Counted from the stretch's first letter, positions 54,702-63,825 are shown. The stretch is DNA of 64,000 nucleotides from Streptomyces sp. A 4/2 (GCF_940670765.1 NZ_CALNVW010000061.1:24372-88371); one strand, 5' to 3'. The notes: generated by a model from the sequence alone, not told the origin. Made by a program: numbers and translations.

Positions 54702-55579
54702 GTCCCTGGTTCGGCCGGGCCCGTTTCCACGGCCTCGGTCTTGGGATTGCGCTTCTGCCTTCTGGACAGCCAGGTGGCGAACCAGGAGAGCAGCATGCAC
54801 ATCCCGATGTAGATCGGAGAGATCACCATCACCACGGGGATGAACGGCAAATCGTAGTCGAGATTCGACGCGATGAGCTTGCCTGCATGGAGGAACTCCT
54901 CATAGGTGATCAGATAGCCGAGCGAGGTGTCCTTGAGCGCGACAACCAGCTGGCTGATGATGGTCGGCAGCATCGCGCGTACGGCCTGGGGCACCAGGAC
55001 GTGCGTCATGACCTGCGTCTTGCGCATCCCGAGGGCGTACGCGGCCTCCCGTTGCCCGCGCTCCACATTGTTCACGCCCGTACGGAAAACCTCGGCGAGC
55101 ACCGAGCCGTTGTAGAGCGCCAGCCCGGACACCAGGGCCGGCAGCGGCTGCACCTTCAGCGCCACGAAGATGAAGAAGATCATCACCAGGACCGGCATGG
55201 CGCGGAAGAACTCGACAAGCAGGGTGGCGGTCCAGCGCACCGGCCGGTGCACGGAGAGCCGTCCGACGGCCAGCACCACCCCCAGGGCCAGCGAGAGCAC
55301 CGCGGCGTAGCCGAACGCCTTGAGGGTGTTGCCGAGGCCGCGCAGCAGAAGTTCCTGGATGCCCTTGTACTCGAAGGGCGTCCACTTCTGGGCGGCGAAC
55401 TGGCCGGTGTCGAGGAGCAGGTAAACGACCCAGCCGATGAGGGCGAGGATCAGCGCGGTCGACACGACCCCGTAGACGAAGTGGCGCTTGCGGGTGAGCG
55501 GTCCCGGGATGTCGTAGAGCGCCGTGGCGGGCTGCGCGGTGGCGGAGTGCGCGGTGGCGGAGTGCGTGGCCCTGGTCAT
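54680..55579 (-). CDS. gluD: Glutamate-type amino-acid ABC transporter permease GluD
   Basis: This 299-residue permease has a His/Met-type N-terminal membrane domain (LLLRGLGNTLKAFGYAAVLSLALGVVLAVGRLS, VEFFRAMPVLVMIFFIF) and the conserved cytoplasmic loop YALGMRKTQVMTHVLVPQAVRAMLPTI. It is the last gene of a gluABCD operon and overlaps gluC by 4 bp. The N-terminus has a Thr/Ala-rich repeat (HSATAHSATAQPATA). Confidence 0.92.
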   Translation of the reverse strand: MTRATHSATAHSATAQPATALYDIPGPLTRKRHFVYGVVSTALILALIGWVVYLLLDTGQFAAQKWTPFEYKGIQELLLRGLGNTLKAFGYAAVLSLALGVVLAVGRLSVHRPVRWTATLLVEFFRAMPVLVMIFFIFVALKVQPLPALVSGLALYNGSVLAEVFRTGVNNVERGQREAAYALGMRKTQVMTHVLVPQAVRAMLPTIISQLVVALKDTSLGYLITYEEFLHAGKLIASNLDYDLPFIPVVMVISPIYIGMCMLLSWFATWLSRRQKRNPKTEAVETGPAEPGTLLPGGQ

Positions 55580-56220
55580 CGGGCTACCCCCCAGTGCCTC
55601 TCCAGCAGGTGGAAGAGCGCGCTGATCGAGAGGGTGATGATCAGGTAGCCGACGGCGATCCAGACGAAGGACCAGACGATGCTGTAGCCCAGTTCGTTGA
55701 GCGTCTTGTAGGTCCCGAGCAGTTCGGTGACACTGAACGCCCCGGCGATGGCGGAGTTCTTGGCGAGCGCGATGAGCGTCGAGCCGACCGGCGGGATCAC
55801 CGAGCGGAAGGCCTGCGGCAGGACCACGGTGGTCAGCGTCTGGCCGAACGTCATGCCGAGGCTGCGGGCCGCCTCGCCCTGCCCGGTGGGAACGGTGTTG
55901 ATGCCCGAGCGCAGCACCTCGCAGATGAAGGCGGAGGTGTAGCAGCCGAGCGCGAGGACGGCGAAGAGCTGGAACGGCAGGACCAGGCCGAACCGTGGCA
56001 GTCCGAGCAGCACCGCGAAGAAGAGCAGGGTGAGCGGGGTGTTGCGGAGCACGGTCACCCAGACCGTGCCGAGCGCCCGTAGGGACCCGACGGGCGCCAC
56101 CCGGCAGGAGGCCATCAGGAAGCCGAGGACCAGGGCCAGCGCCGAGGCGTAGACGGTGAGTTCGAGGGTGCCGAGGAAGCCTTTGCCGTAGAGCGAGAAG
56201 TTGCTGGTGAGCACGTTCAT
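55576..56220 (-). CDS. gluC: Glutamate-type amino-acid ABC transporter permease GluC
   Basis: This 214-residue permease has TLELTVYASALALVLGFLMASCRV, VTVLRNTPLTLLFFAVLLG and the loop SLGMTFGQTLTTVVLPQAFRSVIPP. It pairs with GluD to form the channel. The ATG at 56220 is 17 bases after the binding-protein stop. Confidence 0.92.
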   Translation of the reverse strand: MNVLTSNFSLYGKGFLGTLELTVYASALALVLGFLMASCRVAPVGSLRALGTVWVTVLRNTPLTLLFFAVLLGLPRFGLVLPFQLFAVLALGCYTSAFICEVLRSGINTVPTGQGEAARSLGMTFGQTLTTVVLPQAFRSVIPPVGSTLIALAKNSAIAGAFSVTELLGTYKTLNELGYSIVWSFVWIAVGYLIITLSISALFHLLERHWGVAR

Positions 56221-56236
56221 GGTGGCCGGTCCTCCC

Positions 56237-57145
56237 TCAGGTCGCCGGGTAGCGGTCGATGGGCGGCGGTGTCGGCGCGGGTGCGCCCGACAGCCCGAGC
56301 GTGGCCTCGAACGCCTTCTTCCAGTCACCGTTCTTCTCGCGGGCCGCCAGCGCGTCGTCGAGCGCGAACCGCAGGGCGTTGTCGCCGCGCGGGACACCGA
56401 TGCCGTACGGCTCCTTGGAGAAGGGCTTGCCCACCACCTTCAGTTCGTCGGGCGCCTTGGCCGCGAAGCCCAGCAGGATGGCGTCGTCGGTGGTGACGGC
56501 GTCGACCTGGTAGGTCAGCAGATTGTCGACACAGATCGAGTAGGTGTCGTACGAGACGAGCTTCGCCTTCGGGTAGTCGGCCGCGATGCGCTGGTACGGG
56601 GTGGAACCCGCCGCCGAGCAGACGGTCTTGCCCGCCAGGTCCTGCGGGCCGTTGATGCCGTGCTCGTCCGCGCGCACCAGCAGGCCCTGCCCTGCCAGGT
56701 AGTAGGGCCCCGCGAAGCCGACGAGCTTCTTGCGCATCGCGTTGATGGTGTAGGTGCCGACGTAGTAGTCGATCTGACCGTTCTGCAGGGCGGTCTCACG
56801 GTTGGCGGACGCGATGGTGCGGAAATGGATCGTCTTTGGTTCGAATCCGATCGAGGCGGCCATCATCTTGGCGATCTCGATGTCGAAACCGGAGTAGACC
56901 CCGGTCGCGGGGTCCTTCTCGCCCAGATAGGGCTGGTCCTCCTTCGCGCCGACGACGAGGTAGCCGCGGTGGTGCGCGTTGCGCCAGGTCCTGGACTGCG
57001 GCAGCCGGAAGGCGGAGTCGACGGCGTAGTGCGGCAGTTGGCCCGGCCGGGGGCCCTTCACCGGCGGGCTGCCGTTCTTGCCGCAGCCCGCGGCGACGAC
57101 GGCCAGCAGCAGACTCACGGTCAGGGCTGTTCTCGTACGCGACAT
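56237..57145 (-). CDS. gluB: Glutamate-binding lipoprotein GluB
   Basis: This 302-residue family-3 solute-binding protein has a lipoprotein signal ending VAAGCG. Typical segments are YLVVGAKEDQPYLGEKDPATGVYSGFDIEIAKMMAASIGF, RETALQNGQIDYYVGTYTINAMRK and CVDNLLTYQVDAVTTDDAILLG. It should deliver glutamate or a related amino acid to GluC/GluD. Confidence 0.93.
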   Translation of the reverse strand: MSRTRTALTVSLLLAVVAAGCGKNGSPPVKGPRPGQLPHYAVDSAFRLPQSRTWRNAHHRGYLVVGAKEDQPYLGEKDPATGVYSGFDIEIAKMMAASIGFEPKTIHFRTIASANRETALQNGQIDYYVGTYTINAMRKKLVGFAGPYYLAGQGLLVRADEHGINGPQDLAGKTVCSAAGSTPYQRIAADYPKAKLVSYDTYSICVDNLLTYQVDAVTTDDAILLGFAAKAPDELKVVGKPFSKEPYGIGVPRGDNALRFALDDALAAREKNGDWKKAFEATLGLSGAPAPTPPPIDRYPAT

Positions 57146-57156
57146 GCGGCCCCCCG

Positions 57157-57900
57157 TCAGTGCTTGAGGATCTTGGACAGGAAGTCCTTCGCGCGGTCGC
57201 TCTCGGGGGCCGTGAAGAACGCCTCCGGAGTGCGGTCCTCGACGATGCGGCCGTCCGCCATGAAGACGACCCGGTTGGCCGCGGAGCGGGCGAAGCCCAT
57301 CTCGTGGGTGACCACGACCATCGTCATGCCGTCCCTCGCGAGCTGTTGCATGACCTCCAGCACCTCGTTGATCATCTCCGGGTCGAGCGCCGACGTGGGC
57401 TCGTCGAAGAGCAGGGCCTTGGGGTCCATGGCCAGGGCGCGGGCGATGGCGACGCGCTGCTGCTGCCCGCCCGAGAGCTGCGCGGGCAGTTTGTCCGCGT
57501 GCGCGGCGAGCCCGACCCTCGCCAGCAGTTCACGGGAGCGCCTGTCGGCTTCCGCCTTCTTGCGCTTGCGGACCTTGAGCTGGGCGAGCGAGACATTGGC
57601 CAGCACCGTCTTGTGCGCGAACAGGTTGAACGACTGGAAGACCATGCCGACTTCGGCGCGCAGCAGCGCGAGCCCCTTCCCCTCCTCGGGGAGCGGCTGT
57701 CCGTCGATGGTGATACTGCCGGACTCGATCGTCTCCAGCCGGTTGATCGTCCGGCAGAGCGTCGACTTGCCGGAGCCGGAGGGGCCGATGACCACGACCA
57801 CTTCACCGCGGCCGACGGTGAGGCTGATGTCCTGGAGTACGTGCAGCTCGCCGTAGAACTTGTTGACGCCACTCAGCTCGATCAACGGGTCAACGGCCAT
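57157..57900 (-). CDS. gluA: Glutamate-type ABC transporter ATP-binding protein GluA
   Basis: This 247-residue ATPase has Walker A GPSGSGKST, the Q-loop FQSFNLFAHKTVLANV, signature LSGGQQQRVAIARALAMDPKALLFDEPTSALDPE (Walker B) and the switch His in VVTHEMGFA. It is the first gene of the operon. The 139-base upstream region is AT-rich and probably holds the promoter, but no clear -10/-35 pair was assigned. Confidence 0.95.
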   Translation of the reverse strand: MAVDPLIELSGVNKFYGELHVLQDISLTVGRGEVVVVIGPSGSGKSTLCRTINRLETIESGSITIDGQPLPEEGKGLALLRAEVGMVFQSFNLFAHKTVLANVSLAQLKVRKRKKAEADRRSRELLARVGLAAHADKLPAQLSGGQQQRVAIARALAMDPKALLFDEPTSALDPEMINEVLEVMQQLARDGMTMVVVTHEMGFARSAANRVVFMADGRIVEDRTPEAFFTAPESDRAKDFLSKILKH

Positions 57901-58039
57901 ACGCTGTCCTGCCCACTCTCAGCTGTGTCGAGGTCAGCGCAAACTTTCCACCCCGATAAGGGACTTCACGCCCGACACGCTCTAAGTGGCCATAAACCGT
58001 ATTTGTATTGAAAAACAGCGAAATCCGGAAAATCGGGCG

Positions 58040-58489
58040 TCAGGCCTCGGAGGCCTCCGCGTAGACCTGCGAAAGTTCCGGAGCGCCGCCGACCGCCCAG
58101 TCGAGTCCGGCCTCCACCACATTGATCTCGCGCCCCGACGCCAGCCGGACCACGGGCTGGCCGCTGGGCCAGACGTCCCAGACGGCCCCGGGAACGGTCC
58201 TGATGATGACGGTGCCGAGATACAGTCCGGCGTCGTTGCCGAGCCAGGGCAGCTCTTCCGGATCGTCGCGCCAGCGCGGCGGAAGCTGGTCGAGTGCACC
58301 CAACGACGCTGCGGAGTCGTCGAGTTGAAGCCCCGCCTGGCTTGCGCGGGCCCTCAACAGCTCGCACTCGGACAGCAGCTCCCCCACACCCTCCGGGTCG
58401 TTGCGCACGGCCGTCGCGAGCGTTTCCGCGTAGTCCGAGCCGTGCCGCCTGCGCCAGTGGTCCAAGAAGGGGATATTCACACCGTTCAC
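58040..58489 (-). CDS. Conserved Streptomyces protein of unknown function (DUF6278-like)
   Basis: This 149-residue soluble protein has no membrane segment: IPFLDHWRRRHGSDYAETLATAVRNDPEG at the start, a helical first half, and a second half PVVRLASGREINVVEAGLDWAVGGAPELSQVYAEASEA. From memory it resembles DUF6278 proteins found in actinomycetes. No function can be assigned. The gene is alone, with a 24-bp palindrome upstream. Confidence 0.7.
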   Translation of the reverse strand: MNGVNIPFLDHWRRRHGSDYAETLATAVRNDPEGVGELLSECELLRARASQAGLQLDDSAASLGALDQLPPRWRDDPEELPWLGNDAGLYLGTVIIRTVPGAVWDVWPSGQPVVRLASGREINVVEAGLDWAVGGAPELSQVYAEASEA

Positions 58490-58518
58490 CCTCGCATTCA
58501 GCCGGACGGTCGCACCAC

Positions 58519-58542
58519 AGGCGCGCGGGATCCCGCGCGCCT
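58519..58542. other. 24-bp perfect palindrome in the gap between the DUF gene and xth
   Basis: The 24 bases from 58519 to 58542 are a perfect palindrome centred on GGATCC with GCGCGC arms. It lies between two minus-strand genes, 35 bases after the xth stop, and may act as xth terminator or as a binding site. Confidence 0.6.
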
Positions 58543-58576
58543 TACGGCCCGGTGCCCGCCCGCGCGCGCCAGGTCG

Positions 58577-59356
58577 TCAGAGGTCGAGATCGACCACGAC
58601 CGGGGCGTGGTCGGACGCCCCCTTGCCCTTGCGCTCCTCGCGGTCGACGTAGCTGTCCTTGACGGCCCCGGCGAAGGGCACGTTGCCGTACACCAGGTCG
58701 ATCCGCATGCCCCTGTTCTTCGGGAAGGCGAGCGCCCGGTAGTCCCAGAAGGTGTACGGGTGGTCGTACTTGAGGGGGCGCGGCACCACGTCCGCCAGGC
58801 CTTCCTCGCGCAGCGCGCCGAGCGCGGCCCGCTCGGCCGGGGTGACATGGGTGGCTCCCTCGAAGACCGCCGGGTCCCAGACGTCCTCGTCGGCCGGTGC
58901 CACGTTGAAGTCGCCGAGGACGGCGAACGGCCGCTCCCCCGCCGCGTCGTCGGCGACCGCCGCCTTCAACGCGGCGAGCCAGTCCAGCTTGTAGGCGTAG
59001 TGCGCGTGGTCGACCTCGCGGCCGTTGGGCACGTACACCGACCAGACGCGGACCGGGCCGCAGGTCGCCGAGATCGCTCTCGGCTCCTGCGTGTCCTCGT
59101 ACCCCGGACCGCCGGGCAGCCCGGTGGTCACGTCGGCCAGCCCCACCCGGGAGATCAGCGCCACCCCGTTCCACCGGCCGGTGGCGTGGACCGCGGACTC
59201 GTAGCCCAGCTCGCGCAGCTCGTCGGCGGGGAACTGCTCGGCTGAGCACTTGGTCTCCTGGACGCACAGCACGTCCGTACCGGTGTTCTCCAGCCAGGCC
59301 AGCACCCTCGGGAGCCGGGCAGTGATCGAATTGACGTTCCAGGTGGCGATGCGCAT
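58577..59356 (-). CDS. xth: Exodeoxyribonuclease III
   Basis: This 259-residue EEP-fold nuclease has MRIATWNVNSI, the metal Glu in VLCVQETKC, GVALISR, YVPNGREVDH, the catalytic DFN in VLGDFNVAP, R-I-D-L-V-Y and the terminal SDHAPVVVDLDL. It acts on AP sites and 3' ends in base-excision repair. Confidence 0.94.
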   Translation of the reverse strand: MRIATWNVNSITARLPRVLAWLENTGTDVLCVQETKCSAEQFPADELRELGYESAVHATGRWNGVALISRVGLADVTTGLPGGPGYEDTQEPRAISATCGPVRVWSVYVPNGREVDHAHYAYKLDWLAALKAAVADDAAGERPFAVLGDFNVAPADEDVWDPAVFEGATHVTPAERAALGALREEGLADVVPRPLKYDHPYTFWDYRALAFPKNRGMRIDLVYGNVPFAGAVKDSYVDREERKGKGASDHAPVVVDLDL

Positions 59357-59386
59357 GTGAGCAAACCTAGCGGGTGGGACCGACAG

Positions 59387-60025
59387 TCACAGTTCCGTCG
59401 TGTCGCCCGGGGCCAGCCGGGAGTGGTCGGCGCCGCCGAGATTGGCGATGTGCATGTCGTACATCCCGCGGGCCAGATCCTTGAGCAGTACGTCGTGGAT
59501 GTCGATGGCGCGCTGCGGCGCGACCTCGCGTACGTAGTCGATCACCTCGGAGATCTTGTTCCACGGGGCGTGCACCGGGAGCATCAGCGTCTCCACGGGC
59601 TGCTCGGGAACGGTGAACGCGTCTCCCGGGTGGAAGACCGAACTCTCCACCAGGAAGCCGACGTTGGTGATCCGTGGCAGATCCGGGTGGATCACCGCGT
59701 GCAGTTCACCGTGCACCTGGACATCGAATCCCGCGGCCGTGAAGGTGTCGCCGTGGCCGACGGTGTGGACCCGGCCGGGGAAGCCCGCCGACAGCTGCTC
59801 GGCGACGCTGCGCAGGGTCCAGATCGCGGCGGCCGGATTGGCCTCCATGGCCACGCGCAGCCGGTTCATGTCGAAGTGGTCGGGGTGCTCGTGCGTGATG
59901 AGAACGGCGTCGGCGCCGAGCGCCGCGTCCTCCTCGCTGAAGCTTCCGGGGTCGATGACGAGTGTCTGCCCGTCCTTCTCCAGGCGGATACAGGCGTGGG
60001 TCTTCTTCGTCAGCTTGATGCTCAT
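59387..60025 (-). CDS. MBL-fold metallo-hydrolase
   Basis: This 212-residue protein has the metallo-beta-lactamase metal motif in LITHEHPDHFD, with further ligands in HPGDAF and DIHD, and starts SIKLTKKTHACIRLEKDGQTLVIDPG. This UlaG-like small form is often annotated only as metal-dependent hydrolase. ATG 60025 was preferred over ATG 60034, which is also in frame. It follows the PcaD/PcaC fusion gene by 13 bases, suggesting a shared transcript. Substrate unknown. Confidence 0.88.
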   Translation of the reverse strand: MSIKLTKKTHACIRLEKDGQTLVIDPGSFSEEDAALGADAVLITHEHPDHFDMNRLRVAMEANPAAAIWTLRSVAEQLSAGFPGRVHTVGHGDTFTAAGFDVQVHGELHAVIHPDLPRITNVGFLVESSVFHPGDAFTVPEQPVETLMLPVHAPWNKISEVIDYVREVAPQRAIDIHDVLLKDLARGMYDMHIANLGGADHSRLAPGDTTEL

Positions 60026-60038
60026 GTCTTCCATCCTG

Positions 60039-61322
60039 CTACGACTCGGGGGTCGTCTCCTGTTGGATCACGGACCGGGCGACCCTGAAGGCGGAGTTCG
60101 CCGCGGGGACGCCGCAGTAGACCGCGGTCTGGAGCAGTACTTCCTTGATCTCCACCGGCGTGAGGCCGTTCCGCAGGGCCGCGCGGACGTGGGCGGCCAG
60201 CTCGTCGTGGTGACCGCCGGCGACCAGCGCGGTCAGCGTCACCACGCTGCGGGTGCGGCGGTCGAGCCCGTCACGGGTCCAGATCTCGCCCCAGGTGTAG
60301 CGGGTGATCAGCTCCTGGAAGTCACCGCTGAACCCGTCGTCGGCGGCCTCCGCCCGGTCCACATGGGCGTCACCGAGAACCTCCCGGCGGACCTTCGCGC
60401 CCGCGTCGTACGGATCGGGGCGGCCCGCGGGCACGGCGGCCGGCTGGAGCACGGCGGGTGCGATCTCGGCGATCGGGGCCACCGGGGCGGAGAGCGCCGG
60501 CGCGGGCGGCTGTACCGGGATCGCCGTCGACGTGGTGGTGTCCTGCCACGCCGTGGAGAAATGGCGCACCAGCAGATCGGTGACCGCCGCGGGCTGCTCG
60601 ACCGGCGCCAGGTGCGAGGCTGCCGGGACCAGCGCGAGCCTGGCGTCCGGTATCCCGGCCACCAGGGTGCGGGCGTCCGCGGGGCCGGTCACCCGGTCCT
60701 CGGCGCCGACCACGACGAGCGTCGGAACGCCGATGCGGCCGAGTTCCGAGCGGATGTCAAAGGCGGCGAGGGCCTCGCAGGCAGCGATGTAGCAGCCGGG
60801 GTCGGTGGTGCGGACCATCTGTACGGCCCACTCGACGATGGCCGGCTGCGCCGTCGCGAAGCCGTGGGTGAACCAGCGCTCGGGTGCGCTGCGCGCTATC
60901 GGGTCCAGGCCGTTGGTACGTACGATCACCCCGCGCTGGCGGAACTCGTCGGCGGTACCGAACCGGGGGGACGCGGCCACCAGCGCGAGCGAGGCCACCC
61001 GTTGCGGGTGGCGCAGCGCCAGTTCCATGCCGATCGCGCCGCCGATGGAACAGCCCGCGTACCCGAAGCGCTGCACGCCCAGCTCGTCGAGCGTGGCGAG
61101 CAGCCGCTCGGCGATCCCCTCGACCGAGGGCACCGCGTGAGCGGGCGCCCCGCCGTGGCCGGGCAGGTCGAAGCGCAGGACGCGCCGGGTGCGGGCCAGC
61201 TCGGGCGTCTGCCGGTCCCACATGTGCCATGTGGTACCAAGGGAGGGGCCCAGCACGAGGACCGGGGCGTCTTCTGGCCCGTCAAAGCGGTATTGGAGGG
61301 TCTGCTGCGTCGTCTCACTCAT
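60039..61322 (-). CDS. pcaL: Fused 3-oxoadipate enol-lactonase / 4-carboxymuconolactone decarboxylase
   Basis: The 427-residue protein has an N-terminal alpha/beta-hydrolase (residues about 1-265; nucleophile in YAGCSIGGAIG, acid in VVVGAEDRVTG, His in ASHLAPVEQP), a Pro/Ala-rich linker, and a C-terminal carboxymuconolactone decarboxylase domain (residues about 310-420; TYTWGEIWTRDGLDRRTRSVVTLTALVAGGHHDELAAHVRAALRNG pattern). This PcaL fusion carries out two successive steps of the protocatechuate branch of the beta-ketoadipate pathway. Other pca genes are not present in this window: the upstream side is occupied by mobile DNA 5 bases away. Confidence 0.92.
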   Translation of the reverse strand: MSETTQQTLQYRFDGPEDAPVLVLGPSLGTTWHMWDRQTPELARTRRVLRFDLPGHGGAPAHAVPSVEGIAERLLATLDELGVQRFGYAGCSIGGAIGMELALRHPQRVASLALVAASPRFGTADEFRQRGVIVRTNGLDPIARSAPERWFTHGFATAQPAIVEWAVQMVRTTDPGCYIAACEALAAFDIRSELGRIGVPTLVVVGAEDRVTGPADARTLVAGIPDARLALVPAASHLAPVEQPAAVTDLLVRHFSTAWQDTTTSTAIPVQPPAPALSAPVAPIAEIAPAVLQPAAVPAGRPDPYDAGAKVRREVLGDAHVDRAEAADDGFSGDFQELITRYTWGEIWTRDGLDRRTRSVVTLTALVAGGHHDELAAHVRAALRNGLTPVEIKEVLLQTAVYCGVPAANSAFRVARSVIQQETTPES

Positions 61323-61327
61323 CCGCC

Positions 61328-61863
61328 TCACGCTCTCATATCGCACAATCGCTCACGACCGCGCGGTATGTCGTCCCCGGACCCGTGCAGCCCACCCCAC
61401 ACCGCGGCAGCTCCACGAAGATCCTCCACGCCCGGCTTGACGTACCACCTCTTGGTGGTCAGGACGTCCGTGTGCCCCGCCCACCGAGCCAACAGGTGAT
61501 CCGGCACGCCCATGTTGGCGCGGTATGTGAAGCAAGACGCCCGGGCGTCGTACAGACGCACCTGACGTAGCCCCAGGAGCGACATGATCCGGTATGCCCG
61601 TCGGCGGAGTTGCTTGATGTTCCGGGCCTCCCCCATCTCGTCCACCAGGACGTAGCCGGAGTCAAGGTAGCCCGGTCCGAAGGCCAGCTTTTCCTTGGCC
61701 TGGAGAGACTTGAACGACCGGAGCGCGTCCCACACCGGAACTGGCAAGGGAAGCTGTGCCGCCTGGCCCTGACCCGACCAAGCATTCAGTTCGCCGAGCG
61801 CAAAGAGGACAGGCGAAGCGAAGCAGGCAGGCCGAATGGCGAAATCGGAAAACAAGCCTCCTA
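61328..61863 (-). pseudogene. Tyrosine recombinase (integrase) C-terminal remnant
   Basis: About 170 residues resemble the C-terminal catalytic half of a phage-type integrase: RLYDARASCFTYRANMGVPDHLLARWAGHTDVLTTKRWYVKPGVEDL. This gives the second catalytic Arg, the GH box and the nucleophilic Tyr of KRWY; the box usually reading H-x-x-R is Y-D-A-R here. The first catalytic Arg region and the DNA-binding N-terminus are missing. A MITE begins directly upstream at 61864. The frame stays open through the MITE by chance. Likely decayed remnant of an integrated element; no attachment repeat or tRNA was found. Confidence 0.75.
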
Positions 61864-62025
61864 AGGGCTGTCCCGTAATTCCTGGTGGATCAGCGCACGG
61901 CGTCAGATGCGGTGCATCGCAAGGCGGAGGGGCGCCCGAATACTGGATGTATTCGGGCGTTCCGACAACGCCGCGAGGTGCCGTAGCTGTCGTCGTGCGC
62001 CCGCCAGGAATTACGGGACAGCCCT
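61864..62025. mobile_element. 162-bp MITE with 22-bp terminal inverted repeats and TA target duplication
   Basis: Terminal repeats beginning AGGGCTGTCCCGTAATTC (61864-61885) and ending with the exact reverse complement (62004-62025) enclose a noncoding core with an 11-bp perfect hairpin (61933-61943 with 61949-61959). A TA dinucleotide flanks each end (61862-61863 and 62026-62027) in a CTA...TAG context, the CTAG-type target with TA duplication known for IS630/Tc1-mariner elements. The transposase encoded 300 bases away is of that family. Confidence 0.85.
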
Positions 62026-62339
62026 TAGGTAGGGACACGCCAGAGATCACCGGTGTGGCAGGGGGAACCAGCCGCAACCCCGGCCACAGCGATGAGCTGC
62101 CCGCTCTGGCCTGGTATTTTCGGGATCGTTGTACGTTGCCATGGTTCCGGCGGATGTTTCCAGTCCTTTGGAGTTCTTTCTTGTCTGCCGTGGGCGGATT
62201 CCCGCCGATGACCAGAGAGGAGCAATCCTGTCGTGGTCCCACTGAGGCGGAATAAATCCGTTAGCGCTACTGAACTTGATTGAGTGATGTCGGTGCCGTT
62301 CGCCTGACAGCTGGCCGTCGGCACAGGTAGCCGTTGGGT
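62026..62339. other. Noncoding stretch between the MITE and the IS630-type transposase
   Basis: These 314 bases hold no gene that I can support. They are flanked by mobile DNA, are somewhat less GC-rich than the neighbours, and probably contain the left end of the IS630-type element; the exact terminal repeat was not identified. Confidence 0.5.
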
Positions 62340-63397
62340 GTGAGGTATGCGCAGGGCGGCGGGCTGACCGACGCCGAGAGGACGACGCGGGAGCGGTTGC
62401 GGCTCCAGGCCGTGGAGCGTTTTGCGGGCGGGCGGAAGAACGCAGAGATTGCCGCTGCCCTGCGGATCAGCTTGCGGTCGGTCGAGCGGTGGCGCCGCGC
62501 CTGGCGCGAGAGTGGCGAGACGGGAGTCCTGTCGAAGGGGTCGCTGGGAAGACCTCGACTCAGTGAAGCCCAGATCGCCAGGCTGGAGCGAGAGTTGGAG
62601 CATGGCCCGCTGGCTCACGGCTGGGCGGACCAGCGGTGGACCCTTGCACGGATCAAGACGTTGATCGGCCGACTCTTCCACGTCTCCTACACGGTCGAGG
62701 GCGCCTGGCGGCTGCTGAAGCGCCACGGCTGGAGCTGGCAGCAGCCCGCCAGGCGCGCGATCGAGCGCGACGACGACGCGGTCGAGGTGTGGAAGAAGGA
62801 GACCTGGCCGCGGGTAAAAGCACCGCGGCGGAGCGCGGGGCCTGGATCGTCTTCGAGGACGAGGCCGGGCAGTCGATGACTCCGCCACGCGCCAGAACCT
62901 GGGGCCGGATCGGGCAGACCCCGGTTGTGAGGGTGAGGGGCCGTGGCTCAGGGCGCGTGTCGATGGCGGGTATGGCCTGCTACAAGCCGGGCCAGCGGTC
63001 CCGGCTGATCTACGCGATCCGCGAGTACCGGGGCCGCAAGGACGAACCAAAAGGCTTCGGCTGGCGCGACTTCCGCGACCTGATCCTCCGCGCTCGCATC
63101 CAGCTCGGTGGACCGATCGTATTGGTCTGGGACAACGTCCGCCTGCACCTGACGGTCGGCATGCGCGAGTTCATCGACGCGAACGCCGAGTGGCTCACCG
63201 TCTTCCAGCTGCCCACCTATGCCCCGGACCTCAACCCGACCGAGGGCGTCTGGTCGCTGGTCAAGCGTGACATCGGCAACCTTGCTGCGGTCGACCTCGG
63301 CCAGATCACCCGCGCCGTGAAGCGCAAACTGAAGATGCTGCAGTACCGGCCGGAGGTCATCGACGGCTGCCTCGCCGGCACCGAGCCGGCCCTGTGA
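62340..63397 (+). CDS. IS630-family transposase in two frames (-1 shift near 62818-62824)
   Basis: The first frame (62340-62879) encodes an N-terminal HTH part (VERFAGGRKNAEIAAALRISLRSVERWRRAW) and a linker WADQRWTLARIKTLIG. The DDE catalytic part is one frame back (to 63397): IVFEDEAGQSMTPP (first Asp), VLVWDNVRLHLT (second Asp) and YAPDLNPTEGVWSLVK (Glu). Switching by -1 at the run GGTAAAAGC joins WPRVK to STAAERGAWIVFEDE and restores a full-length product of about 350 residues. Either programmed -1 frameshifting or a disabling mutation. Start GTG 62340 or TTG 62334. Confidence 0.85.
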
Positions 63398-63462
63398 GCG
63401 TCGGGTCGACGGACAAGAAATTGTCCTGAACCCCAAAGCTGCTGGTCAGCTACGGTGGTGAC

Positions 63463-63825
63463 ATGACCGACAGCTTGTCCGAGGACATAGCCGACGTGCT
63501 TGACCTCGTCCTGAACCCGGACGAGCCTATTCACGTCGCACTCCGACGGCAGGTGCCCCACCTCAGGATGAAATCCCGCTGTAAGTGCGGGTGCGGCACT
63601 GCCTACTTCGGCCTTGATGCCGAAGCGGTGGAGCCCGCGCCAACGGGTCCCGGCACCATCGTGGCTGCCGACATGCAGCTGTTCACCGAAACCGGCGAGT
63701 GCCCTGGCGAGGTCCTGGTCTTCGCGCAAGGTGGCTACCTCTCATGGCTGGAGGTCTGCTCTTGGAGCGATGACGTCGAGGTGAATCTCGCCGCGGCGCG
63801 GCGCTGGCTACAGCCTTCGTCCTGA
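63463..63825 (+). CDS. Small hypothetical protein with CxCxC motif
   Basis: This 120-residue soluble protein has an acidic N-terminus (TDSLSEDIADVLDLVLNPDEP), a central RCKCGCGTAYFGLD with three closely spaced cysteines, and a C-terminal LSWLEVCSWSDDVEVNLAAARRW. It is not recognised. It sits just outside the IS630-type transposase gene. The remaining 175 bases of the window (63826-64000) show no gene. Confidence 0.6.
   Translation: MTDSLSEDIADVLDLVLNPDEPIHVALRRQVPHLRMKSRCKCGCGTAYFGLDAEAVEPAPTGPGTIVAADMQLFTETGECPGEVLVFAQGGYLSWLEVCSWSDDVEVNLAAARRWLQPSS

Noticed and set aside
61864..62242. Integrase frame continuing through the MITE to 62242
   Set aside because: The added residues are translated MITE sequence and unrelated DNA; the open frame is chance.
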